Assembly: GCF_001746415.1 (NCBI RefSeq)
Contig: NZ_MEHJ01000001.1
Span: forward strand, 7,322,501 to 7,386,500
Length of the DNA stretch: 64,000 nucleotides
DNA from: Streptomyces agglomeratus
Lineage (GTDB): Bacteria; Actinomycetota; Actinomycetes; Streptomycetales; Streptomycetaceae
Direction of reading: 5' to 3'
A program made the translations under genes and the position numbers. Numbering within the stretch: the stretch's first letter is position 1; every line of letters begins with the position of its first letter. Positions 8,937-17,418 of the stretch are shown in pieces. The notes beneath the pieces are model-generated. The model did not search any database. It was not told the DNA's origin and saw only the letters and a list, made by a program, of their open reading frames with translations.

Positions 8937-9550
8937 ACAGCCACGACGCCGCGCCCTCTCGCGGGGAGCGCATGCTGCAAGACCACCTCGGTACCGCCGA
9001 GCGCGCCGACGCCTTCTACGACCGGCAGGTCCATCCCCATCTCACGGAGCCGATGCGGGACTTCATCAGCCGCCAGTCGATGGTCTTCCTCTCCACGGCG
9101 GACTCCCGTGGCCACTGCGACGCCAGCTTCCGGGCCGGTCCGCCGGGATTCGTCACCGTCCTGGACGACCGCACCCTCGCCTATCCCGAGTACCGCGGGA
9201 ACGGTGTCATGGCGAGCGCGGGCAACATCTCGGAGAACCCGCACGCCGGGCTGCTGTTCGTCGACTTCACCCAGCACCACATCGGACTGCACATCAACGG
9301 GTCCGCCCGGCTGCTCCATGAGCGGGACCTGCGTGCCGCCCACCCCCTCGTGCCGGCGGACACGGCTCCGGGGCGGCAGCCCGAGTTCTGGGTGCACATC
9401 ACGGTCGTCGAGGCGTACATCCACTGTTCCAAGCACATACCCCACCTCGAACCGGCCCGCCGCCCCCAGGGTCCCGCTCTCAAACGCCCGAAGGACGCCG
9501 ACTACTTCATCGCCGCCGTGCCCGCCGACCGCCTTCTCACGGACCGGTAG
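8933..9550 (+). CDS. Pyridoxamine 5'-phosphate oxidase-family FMN-binding protein
   Basis: A 205-residue split-barrel flavoprotein. RQSMVFLSTADSRGHCDASFRAGPP is the usual first strand pair, and DDRTLAYPEYRGNGVMASAGN is the FMN phosphate-binding stretch with a following Asn-rich segment. Such proteins bind FMN or F420 and have varied redox or detoxifying roles; the substrate is not known. The GTG start overlaps the flavohemoprotein stop (GTGA), so the two are cotranslated and the protein may serve or repair the NO-detoxifying enzyme. Confidence 0.78.
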   Translation: MNSHDAAPSRGERMLQDHLGTAERADAFYDRQVHPHLTEPMRDFISRQSMVFLSTADSRGHCDASFRAGPPGFVTVLDDRTLAYPEYRGNGVMASAGNISENPHAGLLFVDFTQHHIGLHINGSARLLHERDLRAAHPLVPADTAPGRQPEFWVHITVVEAYIHCSKHIPHLEPARRPQGPALKRPKDADYFIAAVPADRLLTDR

Positions 9551-9623
9551 CGCCACGCCCGGCCCGCGCCGCGCGGGCAGGGGGCGGCTGACAAACCACT
9601 CTTCGGAGTGAGAGGGTGGTGAG

Positions 9624-10127
9624 ATGCTCCGCACTTTGCACTCCACCAGCCGTCAGCAGGTGGCACATGACGCGTGCGCGGCGTTGGAACTGCTGCAACT
9701 TCTGTGGGGCCGGGGCCAGGAAGCCGCCCCATCCGGCCCCGTGTCCCCCTCGCAGCTGCGCGCGCTGACGGTGCTGGAAGGCCGGGAGGGTGCCAACCTC
9801 CGCACCCTGGGCGAGGCGCTGGGGTCGCGGCCGTCGTCCGTGAGCCGGCTGTGCGACCGGCTGGAGGCCGCGGGTCTCGTCGAGCGCTTTCCGAGCCCGA
9901 CCAGCCGCCGGGAGGTCGAGGTGCGACTGAGCCGGCGCGGCCGCGCCGTACTCGACGACTTCCGTACGTTCCGTGTGCGCGAGCTCGAAACGGTGCTGCG
10001 GGAGATGAGCCCGGCGAAGCTGGCCGCGCTCGCCGAAGGACTGGAAGCGTTCCACGTCGCGGCCGCCGCCCGCATCGGGCTGGACGGCGCGGCCGACGGC
10101 GCCGGCGACGCGGCCGACATCGCCTGA
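9624..10127 (+). CDS. MarR-family regulator A
   Basis: A 167-residue winged-helix regulator. Residues about 40-100 (SQLRALTVLEGREGANLRTLGEAL, then SVSRLCDRLEAAGLVERF) form the recognition helix and wing, and SRREVEVRLSRRGRAVL completes it. Flanking helices make the dimer interface. ATG at 9624 follows GAGGGTGGTGAG. A short hairpin with a TTCG loop (arms CACTC/GAGTG, 9597-9610) lies just upstream and may act at RNA level or as an operator. It faces a second MarR gene that shares the LCDRLEAAGL helix. Confidence 0.85.
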   Translation: MLRTLHSTSRQQVAHDACAALELLQLLWGRGQEAAPSGPVSPSQLRALTVLEGREGANLRTLGEALGSRPSSVSRLCDRLEAAGLVERFPSPTSRREVEVRLSRRGRAVLDDFRTFRVRELETVLREMSPAKLAALAEGLEAFHVAAAARIGLDGAADGAGDAADIA

Positions 10128-10170
10128 GCGTCCCCCTCCGAAGCACGCTGCCGCCGTCGCCGGAGCCCGG

Positions 10171-10647
10171 CTAACCACGCCGTTTCGGGTCGGTGCGGCC
10201 GGACCGGGCAGCCTTCGAGAAGGCCAGCAGTCCGGCCAGCAGCTGCTCGCGCTCCGCGGCCGGCATCCGGCTGAGGACGGCGCGGAACATCGCGTAGCGC
10301 CGGGCGAAGAGGGCGTCGATCAGACCGTGTCCCTGGGCGGTCAGCACCAGCCCGATTTCCCGCCGGCTGGCGGGGGCCGGCTCGCGGCGCAACAGGCCGG
10401 CCGCTTCCAGCCGGTCGCACAGTCTGCTGACGGCGGGCGGGGCCGCGCCGACTTCGCCGGCCAGTCCGGTCAGGTTGATGCCCGGGTGTCGCCGGGCGAT
10501 CAGCAGCGCTTCCAGCTGGAGTGCCGAGAGCCGTGGAGACGCGCCGAGAGTGGCTCGCGTCCAGGTGGAAACCACCGCTTCGGCGGCTTCCGCCACGTGG
10601 GCGGCGAATTCGCCGGAGGCGTCGTCTGGTGGTTCCGTGCGGTCCAA
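10171..10647 (-). CDS. MarR-family regulator B
   Basis: A 158-residue winged-helix regulator, convergent with and related to the MarR protein at 9624-10127. Both share SRLCDRLEAAGL and the SRRE wing, and both end in a helix after a long dimerisation region. TTG at 10647 is the start: GGGAG lies about 9 nt upstream and a TGA stop closes the frame just above it. The ligand and targets are unknown. The 43-nt gap between the two genes holds no clear terminator hairpin. Confidence 0.82.
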   Translation of the reverse strand: MDRTEPPDDASGEFAAHVAEAAEAVVSTWTRATLGASPRLSALQLEALLIARRHPGINLTGLAGEVGAAPPAVSRLCDRLEAAGLLRREPAPASRREIGLVLTAQGHGLIDALFARRYAMFRAVLSRMPAAEREQLLAGLLAFSKAARSGRTDPKRRG

Positions 10648-10877
10648 CGGCCGTCACTCCCATGAACGCGCGTGCACCTCTTCGGGAGGCCGGCACTCTC
10701 GTCTCGCACGCGTCTGCCGACTCGTTACCCGTCGTCTGCCCACTCTGCCGAAAGTATCCCGCCGCGACGGCATCGAAAGCCGCGGCACATGCATGCGACC
10801 GGAGTGTTCGCGTCGCTCCACCAGGTCGGGCCGGGGCCGGCGGACGCCGCGCCGGCCCTTCTCACCACCCCCGCGCG

Positions 10878-11534
10878 TCAGTCCGTGACCGCCATGGTCC
10901 TCTTCGCCAGTTCGTACGCCGGGAGCATCGCCTCGTGCTCCTGGGTGTCCAGCCCGCCCAGGTGCAGCACCACCGAGCCGCCTGGGGTGCTCACAGCGAG
11001 CGCCCGCTCCTTCTTCGGCTCGCTCTCGAACTCGCCGGTGATGAGGTAGGTGACCTCCGCGGCGGCGAGTTCACCGGCCTCGGTCGGGCGGTAGCGGACC
11101 GAGGCGGCCTTCTTCTCGTCCGCCATGAAACCTTCGAGGACCTCGCGCGGAGTGCCTTTGCCCTTGCCGGTCCAGACACGGAGGTAGCCGACGCTCCCGG
11201 CGGGCTTGGCGTCGATCTCGCAGACCAGATTGACGCCGCCCTGCCTGACGAGCGAGGCGAAGGCGGGATCGTCCCCGGCCGTCACCTTCTCCGCGGTCCA
11301 GTCGGCCGCCGTACTGAACGAGACGGGCAGGGCGCACGGAGTGCCGGCTCCGCCGATGACCGCGCCCTCGGCGGCGCTCCCGCTCCCCGCCCCGGCCTTC
11401 GCGCTGCCGCTCGTTTCCCCGGCCGGCTCGGCCCGGTCCGCCGTATCGCGCTCCGGCGCCGTCGAACAGCCGGCCAGTACGAGCACTGTCAGCGCCACCG
11501 CCGGGACGATGCCCCGCGCCACGTTCTGCCCCAT
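10878..11534 (-). CDS. Putative lipoprotein (DUF3558-like layout)
   Basis: A 218-residue exported lipoprotein of unknown function. The lipobox is LVLAGC near residue 23 and the cysteine would be lipidated. A low-complexity Ala/Gly/Ser linker follows, then a compact domain with CALPVSFSTAADWTAEKV and a second cysteine in NLVCEIDAKP. VTYLITGEFESEPKKERALAVSTPGGSVVLHL suggests a beta-rich fold. ATG at 11534 has AGGGGTGGGG upstream; a GTG three codons earlier is possible. I cannot assign a role. Confidence 0.7.
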   Translation of the reverse strand: MGQNVARGIVPAVALTVLVLAGCSTAPERDTADRAEPAGETSGSAKAGAGSGSAAEGAVIGGAGTPCALPVSFSTAADWTAEKVTAGDDPAFASLVRQGGVNLVCEIDAKPAGSVGYLRVWTGKGKGTPREVLEGFMADEKKAASVRYRPTEAGELAAAEVTYLITGEFESEPKKERALAVSTPGGSVVLHLGGLDTQEHEAMLPAYELAKRTMAVTD

Positions 11535-11645
11535 GAACCCCACCCCTGAGCTTGATCGATCGCCGCAGGCTATCCCACGCCCACGAGCGCTTCTCCCGGC
11601 GCCCGGACCAGGGCCGAGGCAGGTCCGGAGCAGGGACAGGGCAGG

Positions 11646-12731
11646 TCAGGAGAAGTGCAGCCGGGCCTCGGCCGCGCCACGCGCCGAAGCCACCGCGGCG
11701 GCCTCGGCGACCAGTTCCTCGCGTAAGGCGGACGACAGCGGTCCGAAGGGCGTGAGCGTCACGTCGAGCCGGCGACCGGCGGCCCTGGCACGCCACGTAC
11801 CGGCGATCTCCGAACCGACCAGCAGTGCGCCGGGACCGCCGATGGGCCGCCAGATCTCCCGCTGTCTCGTCCGGTCCGGTACGACCAGTTCCCGATCGCG
11901 GGCCTGGAGGAACGGGTCGCCCGGCGGAAGCAGCCGCACGAGGGCGCGGCTCCGCGCGGACAGCAGCGCGTCGAGATCCGCGGCGGGCAGCCACGTCTTC
12001 CTGCCCTCCAGCCACACCTCGGCGAGGTCGTCCGGCCACATCGACTTCACCACCGTCACCTTGGTGCCGAGATACTTCGCCACCTCGGCGGGGGTGGCGG
12101 GGCCGAGGAAGCGCAGGTAGGCGCGGACCAGCTCGGCGGCCCCGGACGGCGCGGCCGGAACCGGGAACCTCTCGTCCAAAGGGGTCAGCACCGTCCGGCC
12201 GCCCTCCGGCCGGACACCGACTGCTCCGAAGAGCCCGGCCTGCTGGAACAACAGCCCGGAGATGTGCCGCGCACCGCAGGCCGCGCACCAGTACGTCAGC
12301 GACTCCGGTACGGCCGCGCTGACAGCGGTACTGACCTCACCCTTGGCCATCGGCGCGGTCACCACCTCGCGAAACGCCTCGGCGGTCACGCGGAACGCCT
12401 CGACACCGAGTCGCGCCCCCTCCTTGATCACCGCCGTGTCGATCCGCGCGGTCGCGTCCGCGTCGGTCACCGGCCACAGGCCCCCGGCGAGCCTCGGCAG
12501 GTCGGCGCGCCGGTGCAGATGGGGCGCGCCGCGGAACGACCAGACGAGTACGAGTCCGTCGGCGGACGCGCCGCGCGCGGCCAGCGCCAGCCGCGCCGAT
12601 CCGTTCGGCGTGTCCTGGGCCCCCAGGGCGAGCACATCGGGCCGGGGCGACGAGCGTGCGAACCCGTGGGCCGCGACCCGGTGGGCCAGTACCTGTTCCC
12701 GCCGGACGTCGACCCGGTGTGTGCTGCTCAC
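11646..12731 (-). CDS. Winged-helix DNA-binding protein, HTH_42 (AlkZ/YcaQ-like) family
   Basis: A 361-residue protein of the HTH_42/DUF1006 superfamily, which includes the crosslink-repair glycosylases AlkZ and YcaQ, though most actinobacterial members are uncharacterised. Seen motifs: LALGAQDTPNGSARLAL near residue 35, the FRGAPHLHRRADLPRLAGGLWP block, LGPATPAEVAKYLG and WLPAADLDALL. A C-terminal domain has ALLVGSEIAGTWRARAAGRRLDV. The glutamine position preceding AQD in related glycosylases is glycine here, so catalysis is uncertain. GTG at 12731 follows GGAGGGTGG. Confidence 0.75.
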   Translation of the reverse strand: MSSTHRVDVRREQVLAHRVAAHGFARSSPRPDVLALGAQDTPNGSARLALAARGASADGLVLVWSFRGAPHLHRRADLPRLAGGLWPVTDADATARIDTAVIKEGARLGVEAFRVTAEAFREVVTAPMAKGEVSTAVSAAVPESLTYWCAACGARHISGLLFQQAGLFGAVGVRPEGGRTVLTPLDERFPVPAAPSGAAELVRAYLRFLGPATPAEVAKYLGTKVTVVKSMWPDDLAEVWLEGRKTWLPAADLDALLSARSRALVRLLPPGDPFLQARDRELVVPDRTRQREIWRPIGGPGALLVGSEIAGTWRARAAGRRLDVTLTPFGPLSSALREELVAEAAAVASARGAAEARLHFS

Positions 12732-12886
12732 TGCCCACCCTCCGTACGCGCTGGACGTACCGTATCCACTCAGGTGCCCGAGGGGGGCGTGGCGGTGCTG
12801 CCCCCTCCTGGTGCCCTCGGTTTCAGGCTACGTCCGGCGCCCGCACCCTCAATCCGGGCTGTGCGGGCCCGTGCCGCGGCCGCCTT

Positions 12887-14134
12887 TCAGCGGCCCACGG
12901 GGTCCGACGGGGAGGCGTCACCGGGGGTGATGAGCGCCAGGTGGCCGCCCTCGTCGAGCGGCGTGGGAACGGTGACGAGCGCCGTCTGACGGGCCGTGGC
13001 GGCGTCGAACACGTGGACCTCGCCGTGGCCGCCGCGGGTGACCGCCACCAGCGAGGCGCCCGGGGACGCCGCGATGGCCCGGCGCTGCACGCCGTCCCAC
13101 GGGGTGCCGCCCCGGCGCGGGGCTCCCGCCATCGGCGGCAGGGGCAGGCGCGCCGACACGGCCGGCACCGTGCCCCCGGTGGAGACCAGGATCAGTTCGT
13201 CGCCGTCGGGGTGCACGCGCGCGAAGGCGACGTGCGCGGCCAGCACCGCCAGCCGGAAGACCAGACCGGGGCCGAGGCCGAGGCGGCCGCCCCGGCCCGA
13301 ATCGAGGTGGTGCCACCAGGCGTCGTTGGTCCAGTCCGGCCAGTGCCCGGGAGCGGCCGGACCACCTCGTACGACGGACCACAGCGTCCGGCGCGCGGCG
13401 TCGAGCCGCAGGTAGTAGCCGCGGCCGCCGCTGCGTGCGCCCACATCCCAGGGCAGCGTGTCCGCGGATACCAGGGCGCCGCCGTCCACGCGGGCCCGGT
13501 GGACGCCCGAACCCGCTGCCGCGAACACCCCGCCGGTCAGTGGGTCGCAGGCGTCACCGTGCCCGTCGTGGTCCGGCAGGGGGAGGGTGTACGCGGGCTC
13601 GGCGGGCGGCAACGAGGGGGCGGCCGCCATCAGTTCGGCGTGCCGGTACGCGGTGAGCTCACCGGGCTCCCGGTGCCGCAGTACGACCATGGGGTCGTCG
13701 GGGGAGCCGGTGAACGTGACGCCCGGTTCGCCCGTCCGGGTGCGGACGCGCACCGCGCTGGGCCCGCCGTCGGCTGCCAGGTCGACGGCCGTCAACTGGT
13801 CGCTCCAGGCGGTCCAGTTGCGGCCCAGGCCCGTGGTGACGGCGATACGGCGGCCGGAGCGGTCGGCGGCCAGGTGCTCGGCGGGCACGGCGACCGGTAC
13901 GCGGGCCTCGACGGCCGGGCGTCCGTGATCCGGCCCGTAGGGATCGAGGACCAGCAGCTCGCCCGCCCTGTCGTCGACGAAGGCGGTGCGGTCGCGCGGA
14001 AGAGCCAGGAAGCCCGCGTGCTCGGCGAGATGACGCCGGTCGAGCCGGGCTGTCGTCCTACCGGTCCGTATGTCCAGAATGCTCAACTTTCCGGCTACAT
14101 GGTCGGCGACGACCAGGCGTGGTCCGAGGTGCAT
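12887..14134 (-). CDS. Predicted cytosolic beta-propeller protein divergent from a metallophore importer
   Basis: A 415-residue protein without signal peptide. Repeating blade-like units such as PRLVVADHVAGKLSILDIRTG, DQLTAVDLAADGG and GHGEVHVFDAATARQTALV are typical of YncE/WD40-like propellers. No catalytic motif is recognised. The C-terminal half holds WPDWTNDAWWHHLDSGRGG, unusually rich in Trp and His. ATG at 14134 has GGAG 8 nt upstream and is preferred over a GTG eleven codons earlier. Its start lies 43 bp from the Fur/Zur box that it shares with the importer, so it is probably controlled by the same metal signal. Confidence 0.65.
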   Translation of the reverse strand: MHLGPRLVVADHVAGKLSILDIRTGRTTARLDRRHLAEHAGFLALPRDRTAFVDDRAGELLVLDPYGPDHGRPAVEARVPVAVPAEHLAADRSGRRIAVTTGLGRNWTAWSDQLTAVDLAADGGPSAVRVRTRTGEPGVTFTGSPDDPMVVLRHREPGELTAYRHAELMAAAPSLPPAEPAYTLPLPDHDGHGDACDPLTGGVFAAAGSGVHRARVDGGALVSADTLPWDVGARSGGRGYYLRLDAARRTLWSVVRGGPAAPGHWPDWTNDAWWHHLDSGRGGRLGLGPGLVFRLAVLAAHVAFARVHPDGDELILVSTGGTVPAVSARLPLPPMAGAPRRGGTPWDGVQRRAIAASPGASLVAVTRGGHGEVHVFDAATARQTALVTVPTPLDEGGHLALITPGDASPSDPVGR

Positions 14135-14170
14135 GGCGGGTTCTCCAGGTGTGAGGCGACTGGACAAGAC

Positions 14171-14199
14171 TTGTTTTGATAATGATTATCATCTCTAAA
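14171..14199 (+). promoter_or_regulatory. Importer promoter with Fur/Zur-type 7-1-7 palindrome
   Basis: TTGTTT (14171-14176) and TCTAAA (14194-14199) sit 17 bp apart. The spacer begins with TGATAATGATTATCA (14177-14191), a perfect 7-1-7 inverted repeat equal to the classic Fur-family minimal box. In Streptomyces, iron control is usually by DtxR/IdeR-type DmdR, while the Fur-family member Zur uses a related AT-rich 7-1-7 box, so zinc is the more likely signal. A bound repressor would block this promoter and probably the divergent propeller gene. Confidence 0.75.
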
Positions 14200-14237
14200 G
14201 TTGACCGACGAGAACCGAGAAGAACAGAGGGCACGTC

Positions 14238-15221
14238 ATGTCGCGCGCAGTGAGAAGGGTCCGCCGCTGGGCGGCGGCCGTCGTCATGGGGACCGTGCTG
14301 GTCGGATGTGGCGGCGGCGCGGAGGAGCCCGCGCCGGGCAGGGCCGGGGCCGACGAGTCCGGTCCCAGGACCAGCGTGGACGTCCGCCCCGTCAAGGCAT
14401 CGAGCACGATCACCGACGCCCGGGGCGTCACCGTCACCGCCAAGAAGCCGCCCCGCCGCATCGTCTGCCTGGTCGCGCTGTGCGACGACATGCTGGTGGA
14501 ACTGGGCATGACCCCGGCGGCCACCAACTCCACGCTGCTCGCCCACCCGGAGTTCCTCGGCAAGGATGGTGCGGGGAAGATTCCGGTGGTCCCCGGCGGC
14601 TTCCTCAGCCCGGAGGTCGAGGCGGTCCTCTCGCACGAACCGGACCTGGTCATCGGTCTGGAGGACACGCACGGCAAGCTCGCGCCCGCACTGAAGGGCG
14701 CCACCACCTTCTGGCCCGTTCAGCCGTCCACCTGGCAGGACAGCGTCCGATACCTGCGCGATCTGGGGGCTCTGACAGGGCGTACGGAGCAGGCCGAAGC
14801 GGCGGAGAAGCGCCTGCGCACCAAACTGGTCCGCGCGGAACGGAACAAGAGCGACAAGACGTCTCTGATCATCTTCGGCAGTGACGAGAACTTCGGAGTC
14901 GCGACGCCGGGGAACGACGTGGCCGCCGGCCTCTTCCCGAAGATCTCGTCCTATCCCTGGAAGGGGCGCGGCGTCGAGGGCAGTTACAGCATCGAGGAGA
15001 TCCTCACCCGCGACGTCGACGTCCTCTTCGTCGAGACGCTTTCCTTCGGCGCGCCGGACGGAAAGCTGTCGGACAAGCTGGCCAAGAACCCGCTCTGGGC
15101 GCGGATCCCGGCCGTACGCGACGACAAGGTGATCGAGGTCGACGCCGACGTCTGGGCCAAGGGACGCGGAACCCGCTCGCTCGGTCTCGTCCTCGACGAG
15201 GCCACGGCCGCGCTGCGGTGA
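14238..15221 (+). CDS. Metallophore ABC transporter, substrate-binding lipoprotein (FecB/BtuF type)
   Basis: A 327-residue lipoprotein with lipobox VLVGC near residue 26. The clamshell helical-backbone fold of class III binding proteins is shown by ITDARGVTVTAKKPPRRIVCLVALCDDMLVELGM, EAVLSHEPDLVIGLEDTHGKLAPAL and the C-terminal NPLWARIPAVRDDKVIEVDADVW. Family members capture siderophores, haem, cobalamin or other metal complexes on the outer face of the membrane. It heads an operon with two permeases and an ATPase. The Fur/Zur-type box 46 bp upstream points to a metal chelate as ligand; the metal is not decided by sequence. Confidence 0.88.
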   Translation: MSRAVRRVRRWAAAVVMGTVLVGCGGGAEEPAPGRAGADESGPRTSVDVRPVKASSTITDARGVTVTAKKPPRRIVCLVALCDDMLVELGMTPAATNSTLLAHPEFLGKDGAGKIPVVPGGFLSPEVEAVLSHEPDLVIGLEDTHGKLAPALKGATTFWPVQPSTWQDSVRYLRDLGALTGRTEQAEAAEKRLRTKLVRAERNKSDKTSLIIFGSDENFGVATPGNDVAAGLFPKISSYPWKGRGVEGSYSIEEILTRDVDVLFVETLSFGAPDGKLSDKLAKNPLWARIPAVRDDKVIEVDADVWAKGRGTRSLGLVLDEATAALR

Positions 15222-16246
15222 TACGTCAACCGGCGGCCGCCACGGCCCTGCTGGTCGTGGCGGCCGGTGTCGCCCTGTGCCTGGGTACGCCGTACGTCGC
15301 CCCGCACCGCCTGCCCGCGGCGCTGAGCGGTGACGGTCTGGAGGGTGTGATCCTCACCGAACTGAGGCTGCCCCGGCTGGTACTCGCGCTGGCGGCGGGG
15401 GCGTGCCTGGGCGCCGCCGGCCTGGTCCTCCAGGAGGCGCTGCGCAACCCGCTGGCCGTGCCGGAGATGATCGGAGTGTCCTCCGGCGCCGCTCTCGGCG
15501 TCGCCGCGCCGCTCGTGCTGGCCCTGTCGATGCCGGCGGCGGTGGTGCCGCTGCTCGCCCTGGGCGGGGCGGTGATCGGCGGCGTACTCACCCTGGCGGC
15601 CGCCGGTTTCGGGCGCAGTCCGGCCGCCGTCCTGCTGACGGGAGCGGCCGTATCGGCCGCTCTGCAAGCCGGCCTGCTGGTGCTGATGGTGCTCGCCGAC
15701 CAGCTGGATCTGCAACTCATCTACCGCTATCTGCTGGGCAGTCTGTCCGCCCGGACCTGGGACGACGTGTCAGGGCTGTGGCCCTGGCTGGTCGTCGCCG
15801 TCCCGGCGCTCGTTCTGTGTGCCCCGGTGCTCGGGGTGCTGCGCCTGGGGGACGACGACGCCCGAGCGATGGGCGTGCGGGTGCGGCGGGCGCGGCTCGG
15901 GGCGCTGGCCATCGCCATCGTCCTGATCGCCCCGGTCGTCGCCGTCTGCGGGCCGGTCGCGTGGGTGGGGTTCCTCGCTCCGCAGCTCGCGCGCCGCCTT
16001 CGGCCGGCGGCCGACGCGCGGGCCTGGCTGCTCTGGTCGGCGGTCTGGGGCGCGCTGATCGTGCTGTGCGCCGACCAGCCGGCCCGGTTGGCGCTCGCGC
16101 CGGTCGAGACGCCGGTCGGCGCGTGGACGGCGCTGCTCGGGGTGCCGGCCGGGGTCGCGCTGCTGCGCGTGCGGCGGCCGGCCGGTGCCACCCGCCCGTC
16201 CGGTGGGAGCCACTCCCCGCGGACCGTTCCCGGAGGTGACCGATGA
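15218..16246 (+). CDS. Metallophore ABC transporter permease 1 (FecCD family)
   Basis: A 342-residue FecCD/BtuC-type permease with about nine to ten hydrophobic helices. LRLPRLVLALAAGACLGAAGLVLQEALRNPLAVPEMIGVSSGAALG is the family hallmark, and GPVAWVGFLAPQLARRL is the loop that contacts the ATPase. The start overlaps the binding-protein stop (GTGA) and the end overlaps permease 2 (ATGA), so the subunits are coupled. Its partner permease differs in sequence, giving a heterodimeric channel. Confidence 0.9.
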   Translation: MIRQPAAATALLVVAAGVALCLGTPYVAPHRLPAALSGDGLEGVILTELRLPRLVLALAAGACLGAAGLVLQEALRNPLAVPEMIGVSSGAALGVAAPLVLALSMPAAVVPLLALGGAVIGGVLTLAAAGFGRSPAAVLLTGAAVSAALQAGLLVLMVLADQLDLQLIYRYLLGSLSARTWDDVSGLWPWLVVAVPALVLCAPVLGVLRLGDDDARAMGVRVRRARLGALAIAIVLIAPVVAVCGPVAWVGFLAPQLARRLRPAADARAWLLWSAVWGALIVLCADQPARLALAPVETPVGAWTALLGVPAGVALLRVRRPAGATRPSGGSHSPRTVPGGDR

Positions 16247-17316
16247 GGGCACCGGCCGTGGCACGCGCGCCACGCCCCACCGGGGCACCCGAGCCCGCCC
16301 GGCTCGGGGCCGCGGCCAAACTGGGCCTCCTGCTGGGCCTGTTGGCCGTCGCCCTGTGCGCCCAGATGACCGTCGGCCGCAGTCCGGGTGCGGCCGGAGT
16401 GTGGGAAGTGCTCACCGGCTCCGGCGAACCGACCGCGCGGCACATCGTCGTACAACTGCGCATGCCGAGGGCGCTCGTCTCGCTCGGCGCCGGAGCGAGC
16501 CTGGGTCTCGCCGGGCTGCTGCTCCAGTCGGCGCTGCGCAATCCGCTGGCGGGCCCCGAGGTCACGGGTGTCACGCCCGGAGCGGTGCTCGGAGCGGTGA
16601 CGGCGACCGGGCTCGGCCTCGCGGGCTGGGAATCACCGACGGCGGTGGTTGTCGCCGCCTGTGCGGGCGGTTTCCTCGGAGCGGGACTGCTGTGGCTGCT
16701 CGCCGGGCGCGAGAAGGGGGACCCCGAACAGACCGCCGTGTACGGCGTGCTGGTGTCCGCCGTACTCGCCGGACTGACCGCGGTGGTACTGCTCGTCGCG
16801 CCCGGGGAGCTGGGCAGCGTGGTGCAGTGGCTCATCGGCTCCACGGAGGGGCGGGTGTGGGAACACTGGTCGCTGTTGTGGCCGTGGGCTCTCGTGTGGG
16901 CCGCCGCGGCCTGCGCCCTGGCGGCCCCGCTGACGTTGCTGCGCTGCGGTGACGACCAGGCGACGGCAGCGGGACTGGCGGTGGGACGCGCCCGCGGCGC
17001 GGCCCTCGTGTGCGCCGTCGCGCTGACGGCGGGAGCCGTCTCGGCTGTGGGAGCGCTGGGGTTTGTGGGACTGCTGGTGCCGCATCTGGGGCTCGCGGTC
17101 TTCGGCGCCGACCTGCGCGTCACCCTCCCCGGAGCCGCGCTCATCGGCGCGGTCGTGGTGTGCGGGGCCGACGCGGCGGCGCAGTCGCTGTCCCGGCTGC
17201 TGGTGGAAGGGCTGGACGCCGGACGGCTGACCGTACCGGTTGGGGCGCTGACGACCTGCGTGGGCGCCGTACTGCTCCTCGTCGTGGCACGGCGTCAGGG
17301 AGCAGGGCCCGGCTGA
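16243..17316 (+). CDS. Metallophore ABC transporter permease 2 (FecCD family)
   Basis: A 357-residue FecCD-type permease. LRMPRALVSLGAGASLGLAGLLLQSALRNPLAGPEVTGVTPGAVLG matches the family core, and GALGFVGLLVPHLGLAVFG is the ATPase-contacting loop with the usual GLLVPH. An N-terminal cytosolic extension of about 25 residues precedes the first helix. ATG overlaps the stop of permease 1. A gap of 102 nt separates it from the ATPase gene. Confidence 0.9.
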   Translation: MRAPAVARAPRPTGAPEPARLGAAAKLGLLLGLLAVALCAQMTVGRSPGAAGVWEVLTGSGEPTARHIVVQLRMPRALVSLGAGASLGLAGLLLQSALRNPLAGPEVTGVTPGAVLGAVTATGLGLAGWESPTAVVVAACAGGFLGAGLLWLLAGREKGDPEQTAVYGVLVSAVLAGLTAVVLLVAPGELGSVVQWLIGSTEGRVWEHWSLLWPWALVWAAAACALAAPLTLLRCGDDQATAAGLAVGRARGAALVCAVALTAGAVSAVGALGFVGLLVPHLGLAVFGADLRVTLPGAALIGAVVVCGADAAAQSLSRLLVEGLDAGRLTVPVGALTTCVGAVLLLVVARRQGAGPG

Positions 17317-17418
17317 CGGCCGGGCGGCAGACGGGAGTCCGGCGGACAGCTGTCTCGGCCGGACCGACATTCAGCGCGCAGGAGCGCCATCGGCGCATCG
17401 GCCCATTCAGGAGGAAAG

